Shown: positions 1 through 7,179, numbered from the stretch's first letter. The stretch: DNA of 7,383 nt from Rhodocyclaceae bacterium (GCA_023253415.1 JALRGK010000202.1:1-7383); one strand, 5' to 3'. The notes: generated by a model from the letters alone, not told the origin. Numbers and translations: made by a program.

Positions 1-102
1 GGCCAGACGCCAACACACTCCGGCGTCACCGTAGTTATCGATAACGCGGCAGAAAATATCCCAACGCAAGGTATTAGACGGGTACCCGGGCGGCGAGTTC
101 AT
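1..102 (-). CDS. earP: EarP, EF-P arginine rhamnosyltransferase (5' part only, runs off the left edge)
   Basis: Only the N-terminus is present. EarP moves rhamnose from TDP-rhamnose onto an arginine of elongation factor P in the cytoplasm, activating EF-P for rescue of ribosomes stalled at proline runs. The reverse strand reads WDIFCRVIDNYGD then AGVCWRLA, which matches the conserved EarP opening; the two Asp of the DNYGD motif are the known catalytic/active-site region. The Ala after DNYGD is usually Ile. Two starts are possible. ATG at 102-100 gives an 11-residue extension (MNSPPGYPSNT) and overlaps DUF1289 by 29 bases. TTG at 69-67 gives the short form MRWDIF and lies 4 bases after the DUF1289 stop. 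Neither has a clear ribosome binding site. It is the last visible gene of the minus-strand block; efp often neighbours earP but would lie outside the window. Family call is strong, start is uncertain. Confidence 0.85.
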   Translation of the reverse strand, partial: MNSPPGYPSNTLRWDIFCRVIDNYGDAGVCWRLA

Positions 103-256
103 CAAGTACGCGGTGTCTTTCGTCGGCAGTCATGCTCGACCACTGCCTGATTTCGTCCAGCGTACGCCAACAACCGATGCAGTAGTAATTCTGTGTATCC
201 ATGCGGCAGATATTAACGCAGGGTGATTCGGGTTCCGGTCGAATTCGGCAGGCCAT
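74..256 (-). CDS. DUF1289 family small cysteine-rich protein (probable Fe-S type)
   Basis: This 60-residue cytoplasmic protein has the DUF1289 core: SPCVNIC, then nine residues later CIGCW, followed by a helical stretch TLDEIRQWSSMTADERHRV. Cysteines sit at residues 3, 13, 17, 26 and 29; C13, C17, C26 and C29 (CxxxC-x8-CxxC) are the family signature and suggest a metal or iron-sulfur site. The biochemical role of the family is not established. I chose the ATG at 256-254, 17 bases after the pump stop, because it puts the start just before the conserved block. A longer frame from 340 would overlap the pump by 67 bases and adds non-conserved sequence. No purine-rich ribosome binding site is visible before the ATG, so translation may rely on coupling to the pump gene. 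Its link to metal export is unknown. Confidence 0.85.
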   Translation of the reverse strand: MACRIRPEPESPCVNICRMDTQNYYCIGCWRTLDEIRQWSSMTADERHRVLDELAARVPV

Positions 257-273
257 GGTTTGATCAGTCAAAA

Positions 274-3200
274 TTAAACGGCAGGTTTGTCCTGTTTGAG
301 CAGTCGGGAGAATAGCACTGGCAGTAGAAAAAGCGTGCAAATCGTGGCTGAAATAATGCCACCGACAATCACCACAGCAAAGGGACGTTGCGTTTCAGAA
401 CCAATGCCATGAGACAGGGCCGCAGGCAGCAGCCCCAGTCCTGCCATGAGCGCTGTCATGATGATGGGGCGCATCCGCAGAACAGCGCCTTCACGAATGG
501 CCTGCTGGAAGGGTTTGCCATTACGGAGCATCTCGACAATTTCTTCGACCATAATCACGCCGTTCTGAATCGCAATACCGGATACCGCGATAAATCCGAC
601 GGCAGCAGAAATTGATAAATGCATTCCGCTCAACGCAAGTCCCAGCAGACCGCCAATTAGGGTGGTGGGGGCAATTGCCAGTATGACGGCGGCGATCTTA
701 TAAGACCGGAACATCCAGAAGAGTAGGCCGAATATGGCCAGCAGGCTTGCAGGAACAATAACTTTGAGCCTCGCCATCGCACGTTGCTGGTTTTCGAACT
801 GTCCACCCCAAGTCATGGTGTATCCGGGGGGAAGGCCGACATCACGCTTGACCTTCCGCTGGGCTTCTTTCACAAAGCCTCCCTGATCACGTCCGGATAG
901 ATTGGCCTTCACGGATACGGCACGCATACCCGCCTCTCGAGAGATCCGGGAAGCGCCTTGCCTTACTTCAATCGTGGCAATTTCACCCAGTGGGATCGAG
1001 CCACCGTTTGTGTCCGGAATCTGGATCGCTAGGCTCGCGATATCGTTGATCGATCCTCGATAATCCGGCCCCATTCTCAGGGTGACGTCATAGCGACGGT
1101 CCCCTTCATAAAACCCGGTTGTTTCGAGACCTCCCATGGCGGTTTCGAAGGTACGATTGACATCAGCGATGTTGATGCCCAGACGAGCCATCCGCTGGCG
1201 ATCCGGAATGACAGTGACTTCAGTTTGCCCTCCAACCTGAATGGCGGCAACTTCAACCGCGCCCTCGATACCGGCCAGAATACCCGCCACATGATTGGCT
1301 TTTTCCTGGAGGATATTAAGATCGGGGCCAAAAATCTTGACGGCAATTTCACCTTTGACACCCGACAAAGACTCTTCGACATTGTCCTGGATGACCTGGG
1401 AAAAATTAGTCGGCACGCCCGGCATGGCGTTCAAGCCGTCGCTCATGTTGCGAACAAGTTCTTCTTTGCTCGAAAAACGCCAATCATCCCGTGGAGCCAG
1501 ATCCACCAGGACTTCGATGTTGTTCGGCCCTTTGGGATCTGTGCCTTCGTCCGGTCGGCCAACATGGGTGATGACCTTGCGGGTTTCCGGAAAACTGATC
1601 ATGTATTCACGAACAGAGCGTTCGACATCACGGGTTTGTTCCAGATGTGTTGAAGGCGGCATCATGATGGTTAACCAGATGTTGCCTTCATCCAGCTTGG
1701 GCAGAAACTCTGTGCCGACAACCGGGACCAGGCAGAGCGAGGCCAATAAGGCACCCGCAGTCCGGATGTAGATCTTGCGGGGCTGTGCGAGCATCGCATC
1801 CAGTTTTTCCTGATAGCGTTTCTGTAAACGAACCATCCATTCCAGATGGGGCTCAAGTAAGGGCCCTTTATCTGCCATGAAAGCCAGCAGGGTAGGAACG
1901 TATGTGAGCGTCAGGAGGATGGCGCCCAACAGCGCGCAGGACAGCGTTAATGCAACCGGCGAAAAAATCTTTCCCTCGACCCGCTGGAAGGTAAAGATCG
2001 GAATGAACGCCAGAATGATGATGGCTTTGGAATACAGGATCGGTGAAGCCAGTCCGGATACGGTGTTCTTTAATGCGTTGAGGCGCCATACAGGGCGATT
2101 GTGCCCAAGGTGATCAAACTCGGGGCCAGTCTGTAGCGTCATACGCACCATCAATGCTTCAACCACCACGACGGCGCTATCGATGATGATGCCAAAGTCA
2201 ACGGCACCGAGGGATATCAGGTTCGCCGAGACCTTGAAGATATCCATCATGATGAATACAAAGAGCAGGGTCAGCGGAATGAGACTGGCGACGATCAGTG
2301 AAACTTTCCAGTTGCGCAGAAACACAATGAGGACGCCAACGACCAGCAGGGCGCCAATAATCAGGTTGTGCGTCACAGTATGGACTGTGTGATTGATCAA
2401 TTCTGTACGGTCATAAAGCGGCTTCAACTGGACGCCACGGGGCAAATGTTCCTGGCCATTCAACCACGCGATTCTGTCGCGGAGATCTTCAATGACGATG
2501 GCAGGGTTTTCTCCCTTAGTCATCATGACGATGCCTTCGACAACACCTTCGTGTTGTGTCACTTCACCGGTTTCACTGCGCAGCGCGACCGACACGCTGC
2601 CGGAAGGCGGATGGTCGCCGATGCCAACCTGGGCCACATCGCCAATCAGAACGGCACGTCCATTCTGCGACCGGATCACGGTGCTCTGTATATCTTCGAT
2701 GCTACGGTAGAGACCGGTGCTTCGGAGCACAAGGCCTTCATTACCCCGCCGGAGTATGCCACCACCCGTACTGTCGTTATTGGTTGCAAGGGTGTCAGCC
2801 AACTGGTTCAGTGTGACACCGTAACGGCGCATCAGAATCGGGTCGGCATTGACCTGGATCTCTTTGACTGTACCTCCGAAGCTGGTGACATCCGCCACAC
2901 CGGGGACACGACGTAACGCCGGACGAACCACCCAATCCTGAATGGCGCGAATTTCATTGAGTGGTGTATTGGCCGGCGCTTCAATGACATACCGGAAGAT
3001 TTCGCCAACTGCCGTGGTTAACGGTGCCAATGTGGGGGTGACTCCGGGCGGCAAGGTGACGCCCTGCAGCTTTTCGAGCACCTGACTGCGTGCGAATCGG
3101 TCTTGTGTGCCATCGCTAAAAATCAGGGTGACGACGGAGAGGCCTGTAATTGATACCGAACGTTGCTGGGTAACGCGCGGCACACCGCTCATTTCCCTTT

Positions 3201-3408
3201 CGATGGGCAATGTGACGCTCCGTTCAACTTCTTCCGGTGCCTTGCCGGGCACCTGGGTAATCACCTGAACCTGAACGTCCTGGACATCAGGGAAAGCCTC
3301 AATGGGCAAATCTTTGAGTGCACGCAATCCGACGACGGCCATGATCGCGAAGGCCAGCAGCACAAAAGCACGCTGGCTAACGGCGAAGTTGATCAGCTGG
3401 CGCAACAT
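274..3408 (-). CDS. Heavy-metal efflux RND transporter, CzcA/CusA family inner-membrane pump
   Basis: This proton-driven trimeric pump takes metal ions from periplasm or cytoplasm and passes them to an outer-membrane channel. At 1044 residues it has the normal family length. Order: TM1 about 13-30, first periplasmic porter region about 35-345, TM2-TM6 about 348-510, TM7 about 547-565, second porter region about 566-880, TM8-TM12 about 884-1035. TM4 carries the HME proton-relay motif: D404-F-G-x3-D410-S-A-x4-E417, with the spacing of CzcA D402/D408/E415. CusA-type Cu/Ag pumps have A-x-G in place of DFG, and the CusA methionine near residue 630 is Asn here, so divalent cations are more likely (inference). 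E136 (GEIFRY) and D173 (GVADV) sit where Zn pumps have acidic metal ligands. Oddity: the Asn usually following the TM4 Glu is Ala418. The ATG directly abuts the adaptor TAA, suggesting coupled translation. Confidence 0.95.
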   Translation of the reverse strand: MLRQLINFAVSQRAFVLLAFAIMAVVGLRALKDLPIEAFPDVQDVQVQVITQVPGKAPEEVERSVTLPIEREMSGVPRVTQQRSVSITGLSVVTLIFSDGTQDRFARSQVLEKLQGVTLPPGVTPTLAPLTTAVGEIFRYVIEAPANTPLNEIRAIQDWVVRPALRRVPGVADVTSFGGTVKEIQVNADPILMRRYGVTLNQLADTLATNNDSTGGGILRRGNEGLVLRSTGLYRSIEDIQSTVIRSQNGRAVLIGDVAQVGIGDHPPSGSVSVALRSETGEVTQHEGVVEGIVMMTKGENPAIVIEDLRDRIAWLNGQEHLPRGVQLKPLYDRTELINHTVHTVTHNLIIGALLVVGVLIVFLRNWKVSLIVASLIPLTLLFVFIMMDIFKVSANLISLGAVDFGIIIDSAVVVVEALMVRMTLQTGPEFDHLGHNRPVWRLNALKNTVSGLASPILYSKAIIILAFIPIFTFQRVEGKIFSPVALTLSCALLGAILLTLTYVPTLLAFMADKGPLLEPHLEWMVRLQKRYQEKLDAMLAQPRKIYIRTAGALLASLCLVPVVGTEFLPKLDEGNIWLTIMMPPSTHLEQTRDVERSVREYMISFPETRKVITHVGRPDEGTDPKGPNNIEVLVDLAPRDDWRFSSKEELVRNMSDGLNAMPGVPTNFSQVIQDNVEESLSGVKGEIAVKIFGPDLNILQEKANHVAGILAGIEGAVEVAAIQVGGQTEVTVIPDRQRMARLGINIADVNRTFETAMGGLETTGFYEGDRRYDVTLRMGPDYRGSINDIASLAIQIPDTNGGSIPLGEIATIEVRQGASRISREAGMRAVSVKANLSGRDQGGFVKEAQRKVKRDVGLPPGYTMTWGGQFENQQRAMARLKVIVPASLLAIFGLLFWMFRSYKIAAVILAIAPTTLIGGLLGLALSGMHLSISAAVGFIAVSGIAIQNGVIMVEEIVEMLRNGKPFQQAIREGAVLRMRPIIMTALMAGLGLLPAALSHGIGSETQRPFAVVIVGGIISATICTLFLLPVLFSRLLKQDKPAV

Positions 3409-4758
3409 TTAACGACTACTCTGTGAAAACTCGGAGGCCAGTAGTAAGGCACCTGTTGTCACGATACGATCGTCAGCCCGAAGCGATTCGTCTGGCAGGA
3501 GCCAGGCCCATTGGTTGTCTTGAAATGCCACTTTGACGCGTTGACGACGGAAAATACCCGGCTCGGCTTCAATGAATACGGTGGTGTATATACCATCGGT
3601 GCTCAAGGCGGAAAGGGGTACGCGCAGGGCATTCACCGCATTGGGGTCGGCAACTTGTGCGCGACCGTACATTTCCGGGCGAAGGCGCAGATCCGTGTTA
3701 TCTAGCTCAGCGCGAATCTGAACGCGACGCAATTGTGAATCAAGAACCGGCGATACACGTGTGACATTTGCTTTGAATACTTGGCCGGGCATGCTGTCAA
3801 ACGAAACCAGCAGGATGTCACCGACGCGAATACTGCTCGCGGCCTGTTCGGGGGCGTCAACGAGTACCCAGAGGTGCGCTAGATCCGTCACGACAAAGAG
3901 TGGCTCGGACTGATCGGCACGAATCTCACGCCCCGGATTAATGTTGGCCGTAGCAACCGTGCCTGCAATAGGGGCACGTAAGGTCAGGCGTTCGCTATCC
4001 GGATCAGGCTTGCCGTAGGGCACCAGGTTGGCAATCCGCAGGTAGGCGCGCCGAGCCTCGGCATCAGCCATACGGAAATCACTTTCAGCAACCTCATAGT
4101 CGCGCCGGGCTATGGCCTCACCGGCAAGCAATTCCTTCGCTCGACTGAACGCAGCCCTTTTTCGTTTTGCATCGGCCTCGGCTTTCTGCCAGTCAGTCAG
4201 TGCCGTGCCGTAGTCTGGTGAATCAATCGTCACTAGGGCATCACCCGCTTCGACATGATCGCCCAGCTGCGCATGTAACTGAACTACCCGACCATTAAGC
4301 GATGGGCTCACTGGAGCCGTGCGGGTCTCGTCCATAGCGATACGGGCAGCAACAGGAGCACCCGTGGGCAAAGGAGAGAGGGCGACCGGTTCCGACCGGA
4401 TAAAGGCGAGCTGCGGGGATCCGGTTTTGAACTGGATTTCGTTTTGATTGATTCGAATATTAGGAACGTCCGGGGCACCACCAATCGACAACCAGAGCAC
4501 AATGCCCAGAAAAATGATGAAAATACCGGTATACCAGACCTGATCCTTGAACTGGCTTGATTCCTTGTAGCGCGCCTTCCAGCGTGGAATGTTGGTTTTG
4601 AGATAGGTTTCCGGGCGGACCAGGATCGGATCATGACGAAGACGCTCGATGAATCGCTGAATGCGTCCACTGACTGCATCGGAACGAATCCATTCCAGAG
4701 AGCCGGAGATCATGAGGCGCCAGGCTCGCTGTAATTTGCTTCTAGGTTGTTTCATCAT
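3409..4758 (-). CDS. RND periplasmic adaptor (membrane fusion protein), CzcB-like, with N-terminal extension
   Basis: This subunit bridges the inner-membrane pump and the outer-membrane channel. Its 449 residues run: basic cytoplasmic segment 1-73, single TM anchor about 74-92 (WYTGIFIIFLGIVLWLS), first lipoyl half about 148-180 (GRVVQLHAQLGDHVEAGD), alpha-hairpin about 183-240 rich in Ala/Arg/Glu, second lipoyl half about 258-292 (LRAPIAGTVATANINPG), beta-barrel about 293-370 (TDLAHLWVLVDAPEQ), and membrane-proximal domain about 371-449. Most family members begin with a signal or lipoprotein peptide or a short anchor, so 73 residues before the TM is unusual. The start is well fixed: ATG overlaps the channel stop as ATGA, and there is no in-frame ATG, GTG or TTG between Met16 and the TM. 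ATG ATG occurs in tandem, so initiation may be one codon later. No His-rich or Met-rich metal-binding segment is seen. Confidence 0.93.
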   Translation of the reverse strand: MMKQPRSKLQRAWRLMISGSLEWIRSDAVSGRIQRFIERLRHDPILVRPETYLKTNIPRWKARYKESSQFKDQVWYTGIFIIFLGIVLWLSIGGAPDVPNIRINQNEIQFKTGSPQLAFIRSEPVALSPLPTGAPVAARIAMDETRTAPVSPSLNGRVVQLHAQLGDHVEAGDALVTIDSPDYGTALTDWQKAEADAKRKRAAFSRAKELLAGEAIARRDYEVAESDFRMADAEARRAYLRIANLVPYGKPDPDSERLTLRAPIAGTVATANINPGREIRADQSEPLFVVTDLAHLWVLVDAPEQAASSIRVGDILLVSFDSMPGQVFKANVTRVSPVLDSQLRRVQIRAELDNTDLRLRPEMYGRAQVADPNAVNALRVPLSALSTDGIYTTVFIEAEPGIFRRQRVKVAFQDNQWAWLLPDESLRADDRIVTTGALLLASEFSQSSR

Positions 4759-6161
4759 GGCTTGGCCCCAGGGAGATCTGGTAGCTGACGATTCATATCC
4801 GGCAGGTTGACCGGAGTCAGCGATTGAACAGGGGAGTCGTAATGCGTGGGTTGATTACTGCTAACGGCCGCATCGGAAACGACCGCCAGAATCCGTATGG
4901 CACTCGCAGCCTTGGCCGCATCGGCTCGGGCAGTCACTGCATCAATCTCGGCAAGTCGTAACGCACGCTTGGCCTCAAGATACTCGAAGGTGCTCATGGC
5001 GCCCCGTGCGTAAGCAATGTCCGCGGCTTTGTCGGTTCTGCGCGCGGACTGCAATGTCTGGTCTTGCAAGGTTTTAAAACGGGCATTTGCCTGATCGAGT
5101 TCCTGCAGATAAAGCAGGGACTCGGAACGGGCCGTCCGTTCGGTTTGCAGCATGGCGATCTCAGCCTGTGTCATCTCTGCCATGCTGCGACGGATATCGC
5201 CTTCAAAATCATTACCTGTAAACAAAGGAATCGCAATGCCGGCACCAACGGAGTTAATTACCGTGGGATTGTTTCGCTCATATTGCAGACCCACTGAGAA
5301 ATCGCGTGTACGTTGGGCGCGCGCCAATTCGACACTCTGTTTGGCAGCAGAGAGGCGAGCACGTGCTGCTTGAACATCCGGTCGGCGCTCTGCCAGCGTT
5401 GATGTGAGTTTTTCTGCTTCCTGGCGGGACATCATAGAAGGCCACTCACCCCGGGTGGCCATGCGCTCTTGCTGCATTTCACCGCCCAGTAGGTTGGAGA
5501 GGATGGCGCTGGCTCGGGCACGATCACGCTGCGCCGCTTGTGCTTCGGCGAGAAGACGGCCGTGATCCGACTCAATGCGTCCCAGATCGGCCCCTGACAA
5601 GTCTCCTGTCTTGAAGCGTAACCGTGCTTTTTCCAGTACGACATCCGCATGTGCCCTATTGGATTCCGCAATCTGATAGCGCTGCTCGGCAACGCGCAGG
5701 TCCAGCCAGGCGTTCACAACGCGGAAGCGCTCCTGGCGGATGGTGTCGTGCATATCCCATACGGTTGCCTGCCCCAGATCTGTCGCTTTGGCCAAACGCA
5801 AATCCCGCTTATTCCCGCGCTCAAAGGGTTGGTCAATGCGAACGATGGTGTCTAGTGCATTGAGGCGTGTGCCATATTGGTACTGGGTTTTGTCGACCCC
5901 CGAGGTATTCACGGACATCACGGCATTCGGACGTGCGCCGGCGGTGATCAGGTCTGCCTGGGCACCTTCAAGCGCGGCTCGTGCATTCTGAATCTGCGCG
6001 TTATGCTTCAACGCGACATTTTCTGCTTCAAGGTAACCAATCGATACCGGTGCAATGCTGGCTGCATGGGTTGCCGAAACGCAAAGCCACAACGCGCATG
6101 CCGGCAGGCATAGCCGGATATAACGCAGGCGAGGGAGCAAGGAATGTTCTGCTTTAGGCAT
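4755..6161 (-). CDS. TolC/CzcC-type outer-membrane efflux channel
   Basis: This protein forms the trimeric outer-membrane exit duct of the efflux system. Its 468 residues are typical of the outer membrane efflux protein family. A signal peptide covers about 1-33: basic n-region (RLRYIR), hydrophobic core LCLPACALWLCVSA, and likely cleavage after THA. No lipobox Cys follows, so it is not a lipoprotein. Two repeated helical-barrel halves are visible: the first about 45-240 (EAENVALKHNAQIQNARAAL start, DLSGADLGRIESD near 190), the second about 250-430 (LAERRPDVQAARARLSAAK, VGAGIAIPLFTGN, then ARGAMSTFEYLEAKRAL). Residues 434-468 form a proline-rich tail. The ATG at 6161 is chosen because the frame closes upstream at 6191 and it gives an intact signal peptide. 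The ribosome binding site is weak (GGCGAG). It is first in the minus-strand operon, 15 bases downstream of the CTTAAG tandem box. Confidence 0.92.
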   Translation of the reverse strand: MPKAEHSLLPRLRYIRLCLPACALWLCVSATHAASIAPVSIGYLEAENVALKHNAQIQNARAALEGAQADLITAGARPNAVMSVNTSGVDKTQYQYGTRLNALDTIVRIDQPFERGNKRDLRLAKATDLGQATVWDMHDTIRQERFRVVNAWLDLRVAEQRYQIAESNRAHADVVLEKARLRFKTGDLSGADLGRIESDHGRLLAEAQAAQRDRARASAILSNLLGGEMQQERMATRGEWPSMMSRQEAEKLTSTLAERRPDVQAARARLSAAKQSVELARAQRTRDFSVGLQYERNNPTVINSVGAGIAIPLFTGNDFEGDIRRSMAEMTQAEIAMLQTERTARSESLLYLQELDQANARFKTLQDQTLQSARRTDKAADIAYARGAMSTFEYLEAKRALRLAEIDAVTARADAAKAASAIRILAVVSDAAVSSNQPTHYDSPVQSLTPVNLPDMNRQLPDLPGAKP

Positions 6162-6175
6162 GGCTCGCCATGATG

Positions 6176-6194
6176 CCTTAAGGTTTTCTTAAGG
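6176..6194. promoter_or_regulatory. CTTAAG-N5-CTTAAG tandem/dyad operator-like box before the efflux operon
   Basis: CCTTAAG (6176-6182) and CTTAAGG (6188-6194) flank GTTTT, forming a perfect 7-bp inverted repeat. Because CTTAAG is itself palindromic, the site is also a direct repeat with an 11-bp period (6177-6182 and 6188-6193). This is the layout bound by OmpR-family response regulators of the PmrA/QseB type, whose published boxes are of the form YTTAAK-N5-YTTAAK (established knowledge). It ends 15 bases before the channel ATG. No good -10/-35 pair could be placed around it, so activation versus repression is undecided. Confidence 0.55.
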
Positions 6195-6244
6195 TCTACC
6201 CGCAGTGCACCAAATGGCGCATATTCAACGTCGGCTCTTGGAAC

Positions 6245-6269
6245 GATGTTTGTTTCCGAAACATACATC
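6245..6269. promoter_or_regulatory. 25-bp near-perfect palindrome, probable repressor or regulator operator
   Basis: Left arm GATGTTTGTTTC (6245-6256), central C at 6257, right arm GAAACATACATC (6258-6269). Eleven of twelve base pairs match; only 6250/6264 is unpaired. The symmetry does not extend outward. It lies 83 bases upstream of the channel ATG and 75 bases upstream of the DUF4239 ATG. A weak plus-strand -35-like TTGGAA sits directly before it (6238-6243). Size and symmetry suit a dimeric regulator such as TetR type, but the binder is unknown. Confidence 0.6.
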
Positions 6270-6287
6270 TGCTACCGTCCAAGGGAT

Positions 6288-6344
6288 ATGGCATCAAAAA
6301 GCCATCTCATCATATCGATAAGTGCTATCGAGGGGGGAAATCCC
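6288..6344 (+). promoter_or_regulatory. Structured leader and ribosome binding site of the DUF4239 gene
   Basis: The ribosome binding site is the G-rich run GAGGGGGG (6330-6337), ending 7 bases before the ATG at 6345, and it decides the start. Upstream are two small inverted repeats: ATGGC/GCCAT (6288-6292 with 6301-6305, 8-base loop) and TCGATA/TATCGA (6315-6320 with 6326-6331, 5-base loop). The GGG at 6335-6337 can also pair with CCC at 6342-6344 just before the ATG. The last two could limit ribosome access, but stems are short and a regulatory role is only inferred. Confidence 0.4.
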
Positions 6345-7154
6345 ATGCTGGCTGAATTCATCATTTATCACTTCAACCTGCAAGAGCACGGCTATACGTG
6401 GGTCGTCCTTGTGGTGTTGCTGCTCGTCTTCTTCGGCGCGTACTGGCTACTCAATAAGTCCCCTGTATCCGAATGGTTCAAAAGCAGTGAAGATGTCGTA
6501 CCGCCTTTTCTGGCTTTGCCGGCCATCATGTTTGCACTATTTATTTCTGCACTAGCCACTGATATCTGGCAAAAACACTATGACGCCAAGCAGGCGCTCA
6601 TACGCGAAGCATCTGCGTTACGCAGCGTGATCCTGCTCGCGCCCAATCTGGGGGAGCGCGGACAATACTTGAGTCAAGCAACTGAAAACTATATCAATGC
6701 GGTCATAGATCGCGAATGGCAGGCAATGATGCTTAAAGATCACCCGAATAAAGAGAGCGCGCTGCCAGAACTTGAAGCACTCGATTTCAACATCGCCAAA
6801 ATAGGCAGTGATCCGAGTTTGCCCCAATACGTGGCGATCCGGTTAGATAATGCACTTGAGTTGCTCCGGCAGAGCCGTCAGCAACGGCTATCTCTGGCCC
6901 ATGATGGTATTGCAGCCTCGAAATGGGCATCACCGATCATGCTGGCCGTCATCACCCTTGTCACCATTGGCGTTGTCCACATACGACGGCCAAGAGCCAT
7001 GATGATTTCGATGATATTAACGATCCTATGCATTCTGGCCACAATGCAACTGTTATCTCAGAACCGGTCGCCTTATATTGGTACTGCTGCTGTGACCCAG
7101 GAAGCTTTGTATGATGCCAAGAAGCTGCTGTATAGCATCCGAACACAACCGTAA
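6345..7154 (+). CDS. DUF4239 (bestrophin-like) four-helix membrane protein
   Basis: This 269-residue inner-membrane protein has four predicted membrane helices: about 17-36, 53-72, 194-212 and 217-237, with a soluble alpha-helical section 75-190 between pairs two and three. The family resemblance lies in TM2 leading into an invariant-looking W75, then REASALRSV (87-95), and in the C-terminal NRSPYIGTAAVTQEAL block (240-255), which resembles the DRPF.G...VSPE region of bestrophin-like DUF4239 proteins. Bestrophins are anion channels, but function in this bacterial family is not established and channel activity here is unproven. The ATG at 6345 is preferred over an in-frame ATG at 6246 because of the strong ribosome binding site, and because the longer form would begin inside the palindrome and add a non-hydrophobic 33-residue leader. 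It is transcribed divergently from the efflux operon and convergently toward tRNA-Asn. Confidence 0.82.
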   Translation: MLAEFIIYHFNLQEHGYTWVVLVVLLLVFFGAYWLLNKSPVSEWFKSSEDVVPPFLALPAIMFALFISALATDIWQKHYDAKQALIREASALRSVILLAPNLGERGQYLSQATENYINAVIDREWQAMMLKDHPNKESALPELEALDFNIAKIGSDPSLPQYVAIRLDNALELLRQSRQQRLSLAHDGIAASKWASPIMLAVITLVTIGVVHIRRPRAMMISMILTILCILATMQLLSQNRSPYIGTAAVTQEALYDAKKLLYSIRTQP

Positions 7155-7179
7155 GCGGGTAAGTGCGCACCCAATGAGA

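Noticed and set aside
257..340. Upstream ATG at 340 extending the DUF1289 protein by 28 residues
   Set aside because: It would overlap the pump by 67 bases and adds no conserved sequence.
2368..2916. 182-codon plus-strand open frame opposite the pump gene
   Set aside because: It lies entirely antisense to a well-conserved RND coding region, has no recognisable domain and no ribosome binding site; it is a shadow of the real gene. The same applies to the plus-strand frames at 1225-1653 and 1295-1771.
6246..6344. In-frame upstream ATG extending the DUF4239 protein by 33 residues
   Set aside because: It starts inside the palindrome, lacks a ribosome binding site, and the ATG at 6345 has a strong one. 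The mirrored minus-strand frame beginning MYVSET at 6268 is a by-product of the same palindrome.
6195..6344. Explicit -35/-10 promoters for the efflux operon and the DUF4239 gene
   Set aside because: Candidates such as TTGGAA at 6238-6243, minus-strand TTGAAT at 6228-6223 and minus-strand TTGGAC at 6282-6277 have no acceptable -10 at 16-18 bases, so none is annotated.
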